Shown piece by piece: positions 18,990 to 27,731 of a stretch of 64,000 nucleotides of DNA. The notes beneath the pieces were generated by a model, which saw only the letters and a list, made by a program, of their open reading frames with translations, ran no database searches and had not been told where the DNA came from. This stretch comes from Alphaproteobacteria bacterium. GTDB lineage: Bacteria > Pseudomonadota > Alphaproteobacteria > CACIAM-22H2. The position numbers and the translations under genes are program-made. The stretch spans positions 1 to 64,000 of the forward strand of contig WGNX01000011.1 of assembly GCA_016124335.1 (NCBI GenBank). The letters run 5' to 3'. Position 1 is the stretch's first letter. Each line of letters opens with the position of its first letter.

Positions 18990-20137
18990 CGTGCTGCTCC
19001 CGGCTGTCCGGCCTGACCCGCCGGCGCTGGCGCGCGGCGCATCAGTTCGTTGAGCGATATGAGCGGAATGACGCCCTGCTGGCCGGCGGCCGATCCGTTC
19101 TGGTCGAGGATCACCTTCTGGTTACCGCGAAGGACGGATTCCATCGTCTCGAGATAGAGGCGCTGGCGCGTGACCTCCGGCGCGATGCGGTAGGCCTCGA
19201 GCAGTGCAAGATAACCCGCGACGTCGCCCTGGGCGCGCGCGACGACCTGCTGGCGATAGCCTTCGGCTTCCTGAAGGATGCGCTGCGCCTCGCCGCGCGC
19301 GCGCGGCACGATGTCGTTGCGGTAGGATTCCGCCTCGTTCTGGGTGCGCTCGCGGTCGGCGCGCGCGCGCTGCACGTCGCGGAACGCGTCGACCACTTGG
19401 GCGGGCGGATCGACCGCGCGCAGTTCGATGCGGCTCACCTGCACGCCCGACTGGTAGGTATCGAGCATCGACTGCATCAGCACGGTCGAACGCTCCTCGA
19501 GCTTGGCGCGGCCCTCGGTCAGCATTTCCTGCGCGGTCATCTGGCCGGCCGCCTCGCGCATGGCGCTTTCGGCCACTGCCTTGACGGTCGATTCGGGCGA
19601 CGCGATCGAGAACAGGAACTGGCCGGCATCGCGGATGCGCCAGAAAACGGTGTAGCGGACGTCGATGATGTTGGCATCGCCCGTCAGCAGCAGCGCTTCC
19701 TCGGGCACCGGGCGTTCGCGCCCGCGCCCGTCGGGCGCGTCGCGGAAGCCGACATTGAGCGTGTTGACCGCCGTGACCGACGGCGTGAGCACCGTTTCGA
19801 CCGGCCAGGGCAGGTGATAGTTGAGGCCAGGCTGCGCGGTACGGACCCATTCGCCGAAGCGCAGCACCACGCCCTGCTGGTCGGGGCGCACCTGATAGAA
19901 GCCGAGCGTTAGCCAGATCGCCACGAGCGCCACGAACCCGAACATGAGGCCGCGGCCTGCGCCCATGCCGCCGGGCAGGAAATGGCGCAGGCGTTCCTGG
20001 CCTTCGCGGATGATGTCTTCGAAATCCGGTCCTTTGCCGCCGCCGAACGGACCACCGCCGCCGGGACGGCCGCCCCACGGATTGGGCTTCTGGCCACCGC
20101 CACTGCCCCAGGGACCGCCACCTTGATTCCACGGCAT
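18986..20137 (-). CDS. hflK: HflK, modulator of FtsH protease
   Basis: The 383-residue partner of HflC starts with the Gly/Pro/Trp-rich cytoplasmic segment (about 1-45, beginning MPWNQGGGPWGSGGG) that marks HflK. A membrane helix follows at about 62-82, then the band-7 domain with YQVRPDQQGVVLRFGEWV. The C-terminus is Ala/Pro-rich. It is the first gene of hflK-hflC-hydrolase-degQ and is divergent from the Mrp ATPase gene across a 164-bp gap that should carry both promoters. Confidence 0.96.
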   Translation of the reverse strand: MPWNQGGGPWGSGGGQKPNPWGGRPGGGGPFGGGKGPDFEDIIREGQERLRHFLPGGMGAGRGLMFGFVALVAIWLTLGFYQVRPDQQGVVLRFGEWVRTAQPGLNYHLPWPVETVLTPSVTAVNTLNVGFRDAPDGRGRERPVPEEALLLTGDANIIDVRYTVFWRIRDAGQFLFSIASPESTVKAVAESAMREAAGQMTAQEMLTEGRAKLEERSTVLMQSMLDTYQSGVQVSRIELRAVDPPAQVVDAFRDVQRARADRERTQNEAESYRNDIVPRARGEAQRILQEAEGYRQQVVARAQGDVAGYLALLEAYRIAPEVTRQRLYLETMESVLRGNQKVILDQNGSAAGQQGVIPLISLNELMRRAPAPAGQAGQPGAAR

Positions 20138-20301
20138 CGCTTTTTCCGATCCTCTCGTCCGTTCGACCGCGCGAAGGCCTGTTGGCCCGGCGCGCTTGCA
20201 CGCCTATATAAGCGGCGGCCCCTGCGGGGCCAAGCCCGCAAAGTTGCAGGCCATGTCGATGTGGGGGTGCAAGCCCCGGAAATCAAGACAGGAAATCGCC
20301 C
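20138..20301. promoter_or_regulatory. Divergent promoter region hflK / Mrp
   Basis: The 164-bp gap between two divergent genes contains an AT-rich CTATATAAG at about 20201-20209 in otherwise GC-rich DNA, a plausible -10 region for either direction. A GC-rich inverted stretch (GGCCCCTGCGGGGCC, about 20218-20232) adjoins it. A GAGAGGATCGG ribosome binding site for hflK and an AGGAAA site for the GTG-started Mrp gene lie at the two ends. I cannot assign exact start points. Confidence 0.4.
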
Positions 20302-21423
20302 GTGAGCGCCCCCACCGAAGCCCAGATTCTTGCCGCACTGAAGAAGATTCCCGACCCCGACCGCGCGCAGGACATCGTGGCGCTGGGCATGGTGCAGGGC
20401 GTGATCGTCAAGGACGGGCACGTGATGTTCTCGCTGGAGGTGGATGCAAAGCGCGGTGGCGCACTCGAGCCACTGCGGAAGGCTGCCGAAAAGGCGGTCG
20501 AATCGCTGCCCGGCGTGCTGAGCGTGAGCGCGGTGCTGACCGCGCAGAAGGCGGCCGCACCGGCCGCCGGCCAGCGACAGCCCGGCACGGGTCCGGCCGG
20601 CGGCCCCAACGCGCCCGGCGGCAAGATGCTTGTTCCCGGCGTGCGCGCGATCGTGGCGGTCGCCTCGGGCAAGGGTGGCGTGGGCAAGTCGACGACCGCG
20701 ACCAACCTTGCCGTCGCGCTTTCGCAGAAGGGCCTGAAGGTCGGCATTCTCGATGCCGACATCTATGGCCCCTCGCAGCCGCGCATGCTCGGCATCTCCG
20801 GCAAGCCCAAATCGCCCGACGGCAAGACGCTCACGCCGATGGAGAATTACGGCATCAAGTGCATGTCGATCGGCTTCCTCGTACCCGAAGACACGCCGAT
20901 GATCTGGCGCGGCCCGATGGTGATGGGCGCGCTCGAGCAGATGCTGCGCGACGTGGCCTGGGGCGAACTCGACATTCTCGTGGTCGACATGCCGCCCGGC
21001 ACGGGCGATGCGCAGCTCACCATGTCGCAGCGCGTGCCGCTGGCGGGTGCGGTCATCGTCTCGACGCCGCAGGACATCGCGCTTCTCGACGCGCGCAAGG
21101 GCCTCAACATGTTCCGCAAGGTCGACGTGCCGGTATTCGGCATCGTCGAGAACATGAGCTATCACATCTGCACCAACTGCGGGCACCGCGAGGACATCTT
21201 CGGCCACGGCGGTGCGCGGCGCGAGGCGGAAAAGCTGGGCGTGGATTTCCTGGGCGAAGTGCCGCTCGACATCGCCATCCGCGAGACGTCCGACGCCGGA
21301 ACGCCGATTACCGCCCGCGACACCCAAAGCGCGCACGCCAAGGCCTATCGCGCGATTGCCGATGCGGTCTGGTCGAAGATCGAGACGGGCACCAAGGCGG
21401 GTCCGCGCATCGTCATCCAGTAG
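20302..21423 (+). CDS. apbC: Mrp/ApbC (Nbp35-type) iron-sulfur cluster carrier ATPase
   Basis: The 373-residue P-loop ATPase carries and delivers Fe-S clusters. An N-terminal DUF59/MIP18-like domain (about 1-85) is followed by an Ala/Pro/Gly linker and the deviant Walker A GKGGVGKS at 123-130. ILVVDMPPGTGDAQLT is the Walker B region, and a CTNC pair is near residue 290 for cluster binding between two monomers. GTG is the start: AGGAAA lies just upstream. A SPOR lipoprotein gene follows 60 bp downstream on the same strand. Confidence 0.95.
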   Translation: MSAPTEAQILAALKKIPDPDRAQDIVALGMVQGVIVKDGHVMFSLEVDAKRGGALEPLRKAAEKAVESLPGVLSVSAVLTAQKAAAPAAGQRQPGTGPAGGPNAPGGKMLVPGVRAIVAVASGKGGVGKSTTATNLAVALSQKGLKVGILDADIYGPSQPRMLGISGKPKSPDGKTLTPMENYGIKCMSIGFLVPEDTPMIWRGPMVMGALEQMLRDVAWGELDILVVDMPPGTGDAQLTMSQRVPLAGAVIVSTPQDIALLDARKGLNMFRKVDVPVFGIVENMSYHICTNCGHREDIFGHGGARREAEKLGVDFLGEVPLDIAIRETSDAGTPITARDTQSAHAKAYRAIADAVWSKIETGTKAGPRIVIQ

Positions 21424-21485
21424 GTTCGACGAACGCGGCCTTGTTGGGTAGACTCGGGGCGAATTCGACTCGAGTCGGGATGCCC

Positions 21486-22286
21486 ATGTCCTACAGGCCA
21501 TTTTTGCGATCCGTCGCGGCACTTGCAGCCCTCGCCGCACTCGGCGCCTGCGATGCCGGCATGATGCGGCCCCCGCCGCAGCAGGCGATCAACGTGCTGC
21601 CGCCCCCGCCGCCGCCCTCGGTCCAGCGCCAGCAGCAGGCCATGCAGCCGCAGCCTTCACCTGAAATGCAGATGTCGCCCATGCAGGCCGCACCGGCACC
21701 CCAGCAGCCGGCCATGCGCAGCGGTGCCTTCGGCGGTCATCTCGAGAGCTATCATTCGGTCGAAGCCGCACAAGCAGGCTGGCAGGCGCTGGTGAAGAAG
21801 CAGCCGGCACTTCAAACCCTCAAGCCCTATTTCGTGCCCGTGACGATCAAGGGTCAGCCGTGGGTGCGCGTGGTCGCGGGCGATTTCCCGAACCGCGAGG
21901 AAGTGAACCGCTTCTGCAACTGGGCACGCGCGCAGAAGCTCTACTGCATGCCGATGTCGCTGGCCTCGGCCAGCCAGGCGATGCCCGCCCCCGTCAATGC
22001 GCCGGCCGCGCGCCGGCGTCAGCCGCGCGGCACGCCGCAGCCCCAGCCGATGGCACCGGCAGCCGCGATGCCGGCCCCTGCGCCAGCACCGACACCCGCA
22101 CCGGCACCGGCACCGGCAAACGGCGGACAGACGATGATGATGCCGGCACCGGCCGAAGCGATGCCTGCCGCTCCGGCCATGCAGGCGGCACCGCCGCCCG
22201 CCAATCCGGCCATGCAGCCGCCGCAGCCGCTTGCACCACCGCTGCCGCCGCGCCGCCAGCCGAACCAGCCGGCAATCCCTCAGTAA
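21486..22286 (+). CDS. SPOR-domain lipoprotein with Pro/Ala-rich tail
   Basis: The 266-residue product has a lipoprotein signal with lipobox LGAC near residue 22, so it is anchored to a membrane after export. A Pro/Gln/Met-rich linker follows. A SPOR-type domain, about residues 78-155, contains GHLESYHSVEAAQAGWQAL and VRVVAGDFPNREEVNRFCNW; SPOR domains bind denuded glycan strands at division sites. The last ~110 residues are low-complexity Pro/Ala/Met. Two ATGs lie six bases apart (21480 and 21486). I prefer 21486 because CGGGA is then 5 nt upstream, but either is possible. Confidence 0.75.
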   Translation: MSYRPFLRSVAALAALAALGACDAGMMRPPPQQAINVLPPPPPPSVQRQQQAMQPQPSPEMQMSPMQAAPAPQQPAMRSGAFGGHLESYHSVEAAQAGWQALVKKQPALQTLKPYFVPVTIKGQPWVRVVAGDFPNREEVNRFCNWARAQKLYCMPMSLASASQAMPAPVNAPAARRRQPRGTPQPQPMAPAAAMPAPAPAPTPAPAPAPANGGQTMMMPAPAEAMPAAPAMQAAPPPANPAMQPPQPLAPPLPPRRQPNQPAIPQ

Positions 22287-22316
22287 AAACGGTTCGCCCG
22301 GTCTCCCCGATCCGTC

Positions 22317-22339
22317 ATGCCCGGGCTTGACCCGGGCAT
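22317..22339. repeat. REP-like palindrome, copy A
   Basis: ATGCCCGGG-CTTGA-CCCGGGCAT, a perfect 9-bp inverted repeat with flanks CGTC and CCACGAC. It lies 30 bp after the SPOR gene stop. With copy B it forms an inverted pair between two convergent genes, where it can act as an mRNA-stabilising or terminating structure. Confidence 0.85.
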
Positions 22340-22426
22340 CCACGACTTTGGCGGTTCAAAAAACTTCGCGCGGATCTTCGTCTGAAAGAACGGACCATGC
22401 AAAACTTGGTCAATGCGGAGCGGTGG

Positions 22427-22449
22427 ATGGCCGGGTCAAGCCCGGCCAT
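22427..22449. repeat. REP-like palindrome, copy B (inverted relative to copy A)
   Basis: ATGGCCGGG-TCAAG-CCCGGCCAT, a perfect inverted repeat flanked by GTGG and GACG. Read on the other strand, its loop CTTGA and flanks CGTC...CCAC match copy A and the element at 9309-9331. It lies 13 bp from the thyX stop codon. Confidence 0.85.
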
Positions 22450-22461
22450 GACGAACTGGCA

Positions 22462-23391
22462 CTACCGGCCGAGCGTTTCCATCAGCTCCGCCCATTCGCG
22501 CTTGGACAGCCCCGACTGTTCCTGCGTGACATTCTCGCCGGCCAGCAGCCGCTTGATGACCGCGAGGCCCGGCCCCGAAACGGCCGTGCCGGTCATCCGG
22601 TAATCCTCGAACGCCTCGTGCGCGATCGGGCACCAGCGCTTCACCACGTCGCGGATCGCATCGGCATAGACGCGGATCTCGTACTGCGCGTGGCTGTCGG
22701 CGCGCAGGCTGAGGAAGTGGAAGAGATTGTTGAGATCGATCTTCCAGTACCACTGCGTATACCAGTTAGTGGGCAACACCATGCGCGCCAGCTCGCGCGC
22801 GAGGCCCGGGCGCGACGGGTCCGCCCCCTCGCCCTCATTCAGCAGGTCGGAATAGACGGCGTAGGCGTCGGCCGACAGCTTCTCGATCGCATTGAGCGCG
22901 CGTTCGGCCGCGCTGCCTTCGAGCAGGTCGCCGCGCCCCTGGCGGTTGGTCGTCGACTGCGCGGCAAGCTGGTCGGGTGCCGGCACGTAGAATTCGCGAT
23001 CGAGGATCGAATAGCGCGCCGAATATTCGTTCACGTTCGCCGTGCGGTGGCGGATCCACTGGCGTGCGACGAAGATCGGCAGCTTCACGTGCAGCTTGAT
23101 CTCGCACATCTCGAACGGGGTCGAGTGGCGATGGCGCATCAGGTAGCGGATCAGGTTGCGGTCGTCGCTGATCTTCTTGGTGCCCTTGCCATAGGACACG
23201 CGCGCGGCCTGCACGATCGCGGCATCGTCACCGAAATAGTCGACCACGCGCACGAAGCCGTGATCGAGGACCGGGAGCGCCTGGAAGAGGATTTCCTCGA
23301 GCGCGGCGACGGTCGGGCGGCGCGTGGGGGCCTGCTGGGCGCGCGCGGCCTCGATTTCGGCTTGTTGTTCGGCGGACAGGGAAGACGGCAT
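22462..23391 (-). CDS. thyX: Flavin-dependent thymidylate synthase
   Basis: The 309-residue enzyme methylates dUMP to dTMP using methylenetetrahydrofolate, FAD and NADPH. The ThyX signature [11 protein letters not shown] (RHR-x7-S) is at residues 114-124 and forms the dUMP/FAD site. [16 protein letters not shown] precedes it, as in other ThyX proteins. It is somewhat longer than the usual ~220-250 residues because of an N-terminal extension of about 40 residues, common in alphaproteobacteria. It is convergent with the SPOR gene and divergent from the tmRNA gene. Confidence 0.96.
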   Translation of the reverse strand: MPSSLSAEQQAEIEAARAQQAPTRRPTVAALEEILFQALPVLDHGFVRVVDYFGDDAAIVQAARVSYGKGTKKISDDRNLIRYLMRHRHSTPFEMCEIKLHVKLPIFVARQWIRHRTANVNEYSARYSILDREFYVPAPDQLAAQSTTNRQGRGDLLEGSAAERALNAIEKLSADAYAVYSDLLNEGEGADPSRPGLARELARMVLPTNWYTQWYWKIDLNNLFHFLSLRADSHAQYEIRVYADAIRDVVKRWCPIAHEAFEDYRMTGTAVSGPGLAVIKRLLAGENVTQEQSGLSKREWAELMETLGR

Positions 23392-23483
23392 GGCAGCGAC
23401 TTTCGGGCACGAATCGAAGGGGATAGGAGTCTAGCGCCCGGCCCGGCCGGCCCCAACCTCTTCCCCAAAGCCCCGATAAATCC

Positions 23484-23489
23484 TATATT
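23484..23489 (+). promoter_or_regulatory. Candidate -10 element of the tmRNA gene
   Basis: TATATT within GATAAATCCTATATTTGGAG lies 6-7 bp before the predicted start of the tmRNA precursor near 23496. The -35 region (TTCCCC at 23461-23466, 17-bp spacing) is a poor match, so only the -10 is proposed. Confidence 0.4.
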
Positions 23490-23495
23490 TGGAGG

Positions 23496-23575
23496 GTCGG
23501 GCAACCGACTATGGCGATAAACGGCTTGCGTAATAGCCGATGCGGACCCGGGGGCAGTGCCCGGCGCCTCCACCA
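23496..23575 (+). ncRNA. ssrA: Two-piece tmRNA, acceptor piece
   Basis: In alphaproteobacteria the tmRNA gene is circularly permuted: the piece with the 3' CCA end comes first. Here the segment ends with CGCCTCC-A-CCA at 23565-23575. Its CGCCTCC strand pairs with GGGGGCG at 23586-23592 to give the acceptor stem, including the G3-U70 wobble pair that makes it an alanine acceptor. The T-arm is CCGGG/CCCGG with a 7-nt loop GGCAGUG. An upstream hairpin GTCGG-GCAA-CCGAC fits the 5' part. The exact 5' end is an estimate. The spacer to the coding piece, 23576-23585, is only 10 nt and is removed during maturation. Confidence 0.9.
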
Positions 23576-23585
23576 TCCACCCGAT

Positions 23586-23745
23586 GGGGGCGAACCAGGA
23601 TCGACGCGCGGGTAAAGGCATGACTTTCGCCCGGCATGGTACCGCCGTTATCGGGCCGATCAAGAGATGCCAACGACAACGTGGCTCTCGCTTCGGAAGC
23701 TCGTCTCGCGGCCTAACGGTCGCCTGACGAACAACCTATAGCGCG
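23586..23745 (+). ncRNA. ssrA: Two-piece tmRNA, coding piece with proteolysis tag
   Basis: It begins GGGGGCGAACCAGGATCGAC, the conserved 5' acceptor-stem and D-arm-like start of tmRNA. The tag frame resumes at GCC 23669 and reads ANDNVALASEARLAA, then TAA at 23714-23716. The N-terminal ANDN and C-terminal LAA are typical of alphaproteobacterial tags and of the ClpX/SspB recognition signal. The molecule rescues ribosomes on broken mRNAs and marks the product for ClpXP. The 3' end is approximate. A GGGGGGC/GCCCCCC hairpin follows, and the gene for the tag-binding adaptor SspB lies directly downstream. Confidence 0.93.
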
Positions 23746-23749
23746 GTTC

Positions 23750-23784
23750 GGGGGGCACCGGGCAACAGAAGCCCCCCACTTTCC
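23750..23784 (+). terminator. Hairpin terminator of the tmRNA gene
   Basis: GGGGGGC (23750-23756) and GCCCCCC (23771-23777) form a 7-bp GC stem with a 14-nt loop, followed by ACTTTCCTT. The T-run is interrupted, so it is a plausible but not textbook intrinsic terminator. It separates the tmRNA from sspB. Confidence 0.55.
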
Positions 23785-23836
23785 TTCGGCACGCCGGGCC
23801 GGATGGTCGTATGATTTCAGGCAGACGAGGAGTGCC

Positions 23837-24340
23837 GTGGCCGACAAGCCGATCGACAACCTGCATTACGAGCGCATGATGGAAGGCGCGCTGCGCGGCG
23901 TGATCCGCGAGGCGCTGACCGTTGCCGCGTCGACCGGCCTTCCGGGCGAGCATCATTTCTATCTGACCTTCCGCACCAACGATGCGGGCGTCGATATCCC
24001 GCCGCGGCTGCGCCAGCGCCATCCCGACGAGATGACGATCGTGCTGCAGCACCAGTTCTGGGGGCTCGAGGTCGGCGAGGAGAAATTCTCGGTGACGCTG
24101 TCCTTCGACCGCGTGCACGAGCGCCTGACCATCCCCTATGCCGCGATCACCGCCTTCGTCGATCCGTCGGTCCAGTTCGGGTTGCAGTTCCCGTCCGCCG
24201 GGCCCGCCGCAGCGACCTCGGCCGAAGCGCCGAAGGCACCCGCGAAGGCCGAAACGCCCGAGACGCCGCCTGCCGAACCGGCCGAACCCGCCGATCCGTC
24301 CGGTCGCGTCGTGGCGCTCGACGCTTTCCGCAAGAAGTGA
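23837..24340 (+). CDS. sspB: ClpXP adaptor SspB (alphaproteobacterial type)
   Basis: The 167-residue protein tethers ssrA-tagged proteins to ClpXP. The folded domain (about residues 5-118) has the SspB-alpha pattern with GLPGEHHFYLTFRT, RHPDEMTIVLQHQFWGLEV and a VTLSFDRVHERLTIPYAAI strand pair that forms the tag-binding groove. A disordered Ala/Pro/Glu linker (about 125-155) leads to a short C-terminal motif, VVALDAFRKK, expected to dock on the ClpX N-domain. GTG is the start, with GAGGAG upstream. It follows the tmRNA gene by about 90 bp and precedes fumarase by 39 bp. Confidence 0.9.
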   Translation: MADKPIDNLHYERMMEGALRGVIREALTVAASTGLPGEHHFYLTFRTNDAGVDIPPRLRQRHPDEMTIVLQHQFWGLEVGEEKFSVTLSFDRVHERLTIPYAAITAFVDPSVQFGLQFPSAGPAAATSAEAPKAPAKAETPETPPAEPAEPADPSGRVVALDAFRKK

Positions 24341-24379
24341 TCGCGCTTTTCCCTTCCCGTCTGCCGATACGAGAGTGAC

Positions 24380-25996
24380 ATGGCCGAATTCGCCTTCCGC
24401 GAGATGATCGACGTTGCCCACGACGACGTACCGTTCCGCAAGCTCACGTCCGACCACGTTTCCACGACGAAGTTCGAGGGACGTGACATCCTGAAGGTGG
24501 CGCCCGAGGCGCTGACCACGCTCGCCAACCAGGCGTTCGTCGACATCGCCCATCTGCTGCGCCCGGCGCATCTGGCGCAGATGCGCGCGATCCTCGACGA
24601 TCCCGAGGCTTCGGCCAACGACAAGTTCGTCGTCTACGACCTCTTGAAGAACGCCTGCATTTCGGCCGGCGGCGTGCTGCCGATGTGCCAGGACACCGGC
24701 AACGCCATCGTCATGGGCAAGAAGGGCCAGCAGGTGTGGACCGGCTACGACGACGCCGAGGCGATCGCGCGCGGCGTGTGGCGCAGCTACGGCGAGAAGA
24801 ACCTGCGCTATTCGATGGTGGCGCCCGTCGAGCTGTTCAAGGAAACGAACACCGGCGACAACCTGCCCGCCCAGATCGACATCTATTCGACCGAGGGCGA
24901 CGAATACGAATTCCTCTACGTCGCCAAGGGCGGCGGCTCGGCCAACAAGCAGTTCCTCTTCCAGGACACGCCCGCGCGGCTGACCGAGGCGGGGATGCTC
25001 AAGTTCCTCGACGAGAAGATCAAGACGCTGGGCACGGCCGCCTGCCCGCCCTACCACCTCGCCATCGTCATCGGCGGCACGTCGGCCGAGATGGCGATGA
25101 AGACGCTGAAGCTCGCCACGACCAAGTATCTCGACGGGCTGCCTGTACAGGGCAACAAGTTCGGCCAGGCCTTCCGCGACCGCGAGTTCGAGGCGAAGGT
25201 CCACAAGCTCACGCAGGCCAACGGCATCGGCGCGCAGTTCGGCGGCAAGTATTTCTGCCACGACGTTCGCGTCGTGCGCCTGCCGCGCCACGGTGCCAGC
25301 CTGCCCATCGCGGTGGGCGTGTCGTGCTCGGCCGACCGGCAGGCGCTGGGCAAGATCACGAAGGACGGCGTGTTTCTCGAGCAGCTCGAGACCGATCCGG
25401 CCAAGTACATGCCCGAGATCGACGTCTCCAAGCTCGCGGGCGAGGCGGTGAAGATCGACCTCGACCGGCCGATGAAGGATATCCGCGAAACGCTTTCGCG
25501 CCTGCCGGTGACCACGCGCGTGATGCTGACGGGCACGTTGATCGTCGCGCGCGATTCCGCACACGCGAAGCTGCGTGCCGAACTCGAAGCCGGCAAGCCG
25601 CTACCCGACTATTTCAAGAACCACCCGATCTACTACGCAGGCCCCGCCAAGACGCCCAAGGGCTACGCGTCGGGCGCCTTCGGGCCCACGACCGCAGGCC
25701 GCATGGACAGCTTCGTCGACCAGTTCCAGGCCGCCGGCGGCAGCCACGTGATGCTTGCCAAGGGCAACCGCTCCAAGGCCGTGACCGATGCCTGCAAGAA
25801 GCACGGCGGGTTCTATCTGTGCTCGATCGGCGGCGAAGGCGCGCTGCTGGCCGAGAACTGCATCAAGAAGGTCGAGTGCATCGCCTATCCCGAACTGGGC
25901 ATGGAAGCGATCTGGAAGATCGATGTCGTCGACTTCCCGGCGTTCGTGGTGGTGGACGACAAGGGCAACGATTTCTTCGCCAAATGGATGGGATGA
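24380..25996 (+). CDS. fumA: Class I fumarate hydratase (4Fe-4S)
   Basis: The 538-residue iron-sulfur fumarase interconverts fumarate and malate in the TCA cycle. An N-terminal Fe-S domain of about 300 residues and a C-terminal beta domain are both present. The three expected cluster ligands are Cys103 (PMCQDTG), Cys222 (AACPPYH) and Cys316 (SCSADR), matching the spacing in the E. coli FumA family. The enzyme is oxygen-labile in contrast to the class II FumC encoded 7 kb away. Its stop overlaps the start of the following PAS-like gene (ATGA), so they are cotranscribed. Confidence 0.96.
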   Translation: MAEFAFREMIDVAHDDVPFRKLTSDHVSTTKFEGRDILKVAPEALTTLANQAFVDIAHLLRPAHLAQMRAILDDPEASANDKFVVYDLLKNACISAGGVLPMCQDTGNAIVMGKKGQQVWTGYDDAEAIARGVWRSYGEKNLRYSMVAPVELFKETNTGDNLPAQIDIYSTEGDEYEFLYVAKGGGSANKQFLFQDTPARLTEAGMLKFLDEKIKTLGTAACPPYHLAIVIGGTSAEMAMKTLKLATTKYLDGLPVQGNKFGQAFRDREFEAKVHKLTQANGIGAQFGGKYFCHDVRVVRLPRHGASLPIAVGVSCSADRQALGKITKDGVFLEQLETDPAKYMPEIDVSKLAGEAVKIDLDRPMKDIRETLSRLPVTTRVMLTGTLIVARDSAHAKLRAELEAGKPLPDYFKNHPIYYAGPAKTPKGYASGAFGPTTAGRMDSFVDQFQAAGGSHVMLAKGNRSKAVTDACKKHGGFYLCSIGGEGALLAENCIKKVECIAYPELGMEAIWKIDVVDFPAFVVVDDKGNDFFAKWMG

Positions 25997-26511
25997 CGCG
26001 CACCGGAACGGCCAGCCGTTGGGCGAGCGAACCGGAAGACGGCGCGTTCGACACGGCCGGCTGGCACGAGCGCATCGCCGACATCTACAGCCACTGGCGC
26101 AGCATCCGGCCCGCCGCGGGCACGCTGCCCGGCCGCCGGCATTTCGACCCGGTCGACGTGCCGGCCTCGCTTGCCTCGATCTGGATGCTCGATGTCCATC
26201 ACGCGCCGTTTCGGCTGCGCTATCGGCTGATGGGCACCAACATCGTGCGCACGCTGGATGAAGACCTGACGGGGCGCTGGCTCGAAGACGCCAGACCCAA
26301 TGTTCTGCGCGTGCCGGGCTATTTCGACCGCTACCGCTTCATGGTCGATTCAGGGCGCGCCACCTGGCGGCGCGGGCCCGCCAAGATGGCCAAGGACCCC
26401 TATTGGGCCGAAGTCGAGAACGTGATGATGCCCATGGCGGGCGACGGCAGGCACGTCGACCTGCTGCTGTGCGCGACGATCTTCTACGGCCGCGACGGGC
26501 AGGTTCTGTAG
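25993..26511 (+). CDS. PAS-like (PAS_5-type) protein, copy 1
   Basis: The 172-residue soluble protein resembles the small single-domain PAS_5 family of alphaproteobacteria. Typical segments are [45 protein letters not shown] and a C-terminal [14 protein letters not shown] folds usually bind small molecules or proteins; no output domain is attached, so a free sensory or interaction role is inferred. Its start overlaps the fumarase stop. A closely related paralogue of the same length follows immediately downstream. Confidence 0.75.
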   Translation: MTRTGTASRWASEPEDGAFDTAGWHERIADIYSHWRSIRPAAGTLPGRRHFDPVDVPASLASIWMLDVHHAPFRLRYRLMGTNIVRTLDEDLTGRWLEDARPNVLRVPGYFDRYRFMVDSGRATWRRGPAKMAKDPYWAEVENVMMPMAGDGRHVDLLLCATIFYGRDGQVL

Positions 26512-26576
26512 TTCGCCCTGCGGCGACAGACTATAGTGTTGGCCAGATTGAAACGCGAACCGACGCGGGGAGGCCA

Positions 26577-27095
26577 ATGGCGTTGTCGCCGAGCAAGCAC
26601 CATTGGGTTACGGAACCCGCGAACGGCGGGTTCGATACGTCGCAATGGCATCCGCGCCTTGCGGCACTCTACGCCCACTGGCGCCGGATCCATCCGGCGC
26701 CCGGCCTCCTGCCCGGGCGCCAGCACATCGATCCGTCCGCGATCCCGGGCGTTCTGGCATCGATCTGGATGCTCGACGTCCAGCGCGACCCGTTCCGGCT
26801 GAAATACCGGCTTGTCGGAACGAACCTCGTTGGCATCCACGGGACCGACTACACCGGGCGCTGGTTCGACGAGGCGCGTCCCGAAGTGCTGCGCGTGACG
26901 CCGAATTACGATCGCTATCACCACATGGTCGACGACCGCCGCGCGACGTGGCGGCGCGGCACCCCGATCCACGCGACCGATCCGCACTGGCACACGACCG
27001 AAAGCGCGATGATGCCGCTTGCCGGCGACGGCTCGAGCGTCGACATCCTGCTGTGCGGCTCGATCTATTACGGCCACGACGGGCGCGTGCTCTAG
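26577..27095 (+). CDS. PAS-like (PAS_5-type) protein, copy 2
   Basis: Also 172 residues and colinear with copy 1 along its whole length: both share the W-x-P-x-x-G-F-D-T start, the PGRxHxDP motif, ASIWMLDV, RYRLxGTN, TGRWxxxARPxVLRV and the LLLC/ILLC end. It therefore arose by tandem duplication. The ATG at 26577 is chosen over longer in-frame extensions because GGGGAGG lies just upstream. A 65-bp gap separates the copies. The 3' end overlaps the convergent gene at 27092 by 4 bp. Confidence 0.75.
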   Translation: MALSPSKHHWVTEPANGGFDTSQWHPRLAALYAHWRRIHPAPGLLPGRQHIDPSAIPGVLASIWMLDVQRDPFRLKYRLVGTNLVGIHGTDYTGRWFDEARPEVLRVTPNYDRYHHMVDDRRATWRRGTPIHATDPHWHTTESAMMPLAGDGSSVDILLCGSIYYGHDGRVL

Positions 27096-27685
27096 TTCAG
27101 CCGTCGCGCCGCGGCGGCGGCCTTTGCTTGGGGCGGCGTGCCGGCGGCCCAGGCCATCTCGATATCCCATTCGGCGCGCGCAGCCGCATCGCGCAGGATC
27201 TTCATCAAGCCGAATACGCCGGAATCGCCCAACGACACGTCCACGCGCGTGCCGTCGAGCGCCATCAGCGCGATGTTGTTCATGCCCTCGGGCGTCCGTT
27301 TCACCTGCATGCCCCACAGCAGGCGCACCTGCGCGCGCGGGTCGGGCGCGGGCGGGCTCGCGGCGGGCCCCGGATCGGGCTTGGGCGGTGGCGGGTGGCC
27401 CGCCTCTTCCACGACCGCCACGGGTTCGCGGAACGGGGTCGAGAAATCCGCACTGGCGGTCGCGCGCGTTTCTGCCATGTCGAGCAGGAAGTCGCGCGCC
27501 GCAGGATTTTTGGTGTCGGCCATCGCCGCGCGCATTTCCCCGGCGAGGGAATTCCACAAAAGGCGCAGATAGCGCCGCGTCACCAGCAGCCGCACGCTCT
27601 CGCGTTCGCCCTTGGCGCTGACGCGCAGCAGCAGCCTGTCCTCGATCGGCAGGTGGTCCACCGCGAATTGCTGGATCGCGCTCAT
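27092..27685 (-). CDS. Conserved hypothetical protein
   Basis: The 197-residue product is not assigned to a family by eye. An N-terminal part (about 1-75) with alternating strands and the segment LLVTRRYLRLLWNSLAGEM is joined by a Pro-rich linker (about 95-118, PPPPKPDPGP) to a C-terminal part with MALDGTRVDVSLGDSGVFGLMKILRDA that could bind nucleotide or protein. There are no membrane segments. It is convergent with the PAS gene (4-bp overlap) and divergent from the methyltransferase gene 46 bp away. Its codon usage is like the neighbours, so it is probably a core gene. Confidence 0.65.
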   Translation of the reverse strand: MSAIQQFAVDHLPIEDRLLLRVSAKGERESVRLLVTRRYLRLLWNSLAGEMRAAMADTKNPAARDFLLDMAETRATASADFSTPFREPVAVVEEAGHPPPPKPDPGPAASPPAPDPRAQVRLLWGMQVKRTPEGMNNIALMALDGTRVDVSLGDSGVFGLMKILRDAAARAEWDIEMAWAAGTPPQAKAAAAARRLN

Positions 27686-27731
27686 CCCCGGAGGCTACCT
27701 TGGTCGGGCCGCGCCGCAAAGCAGGGACACG

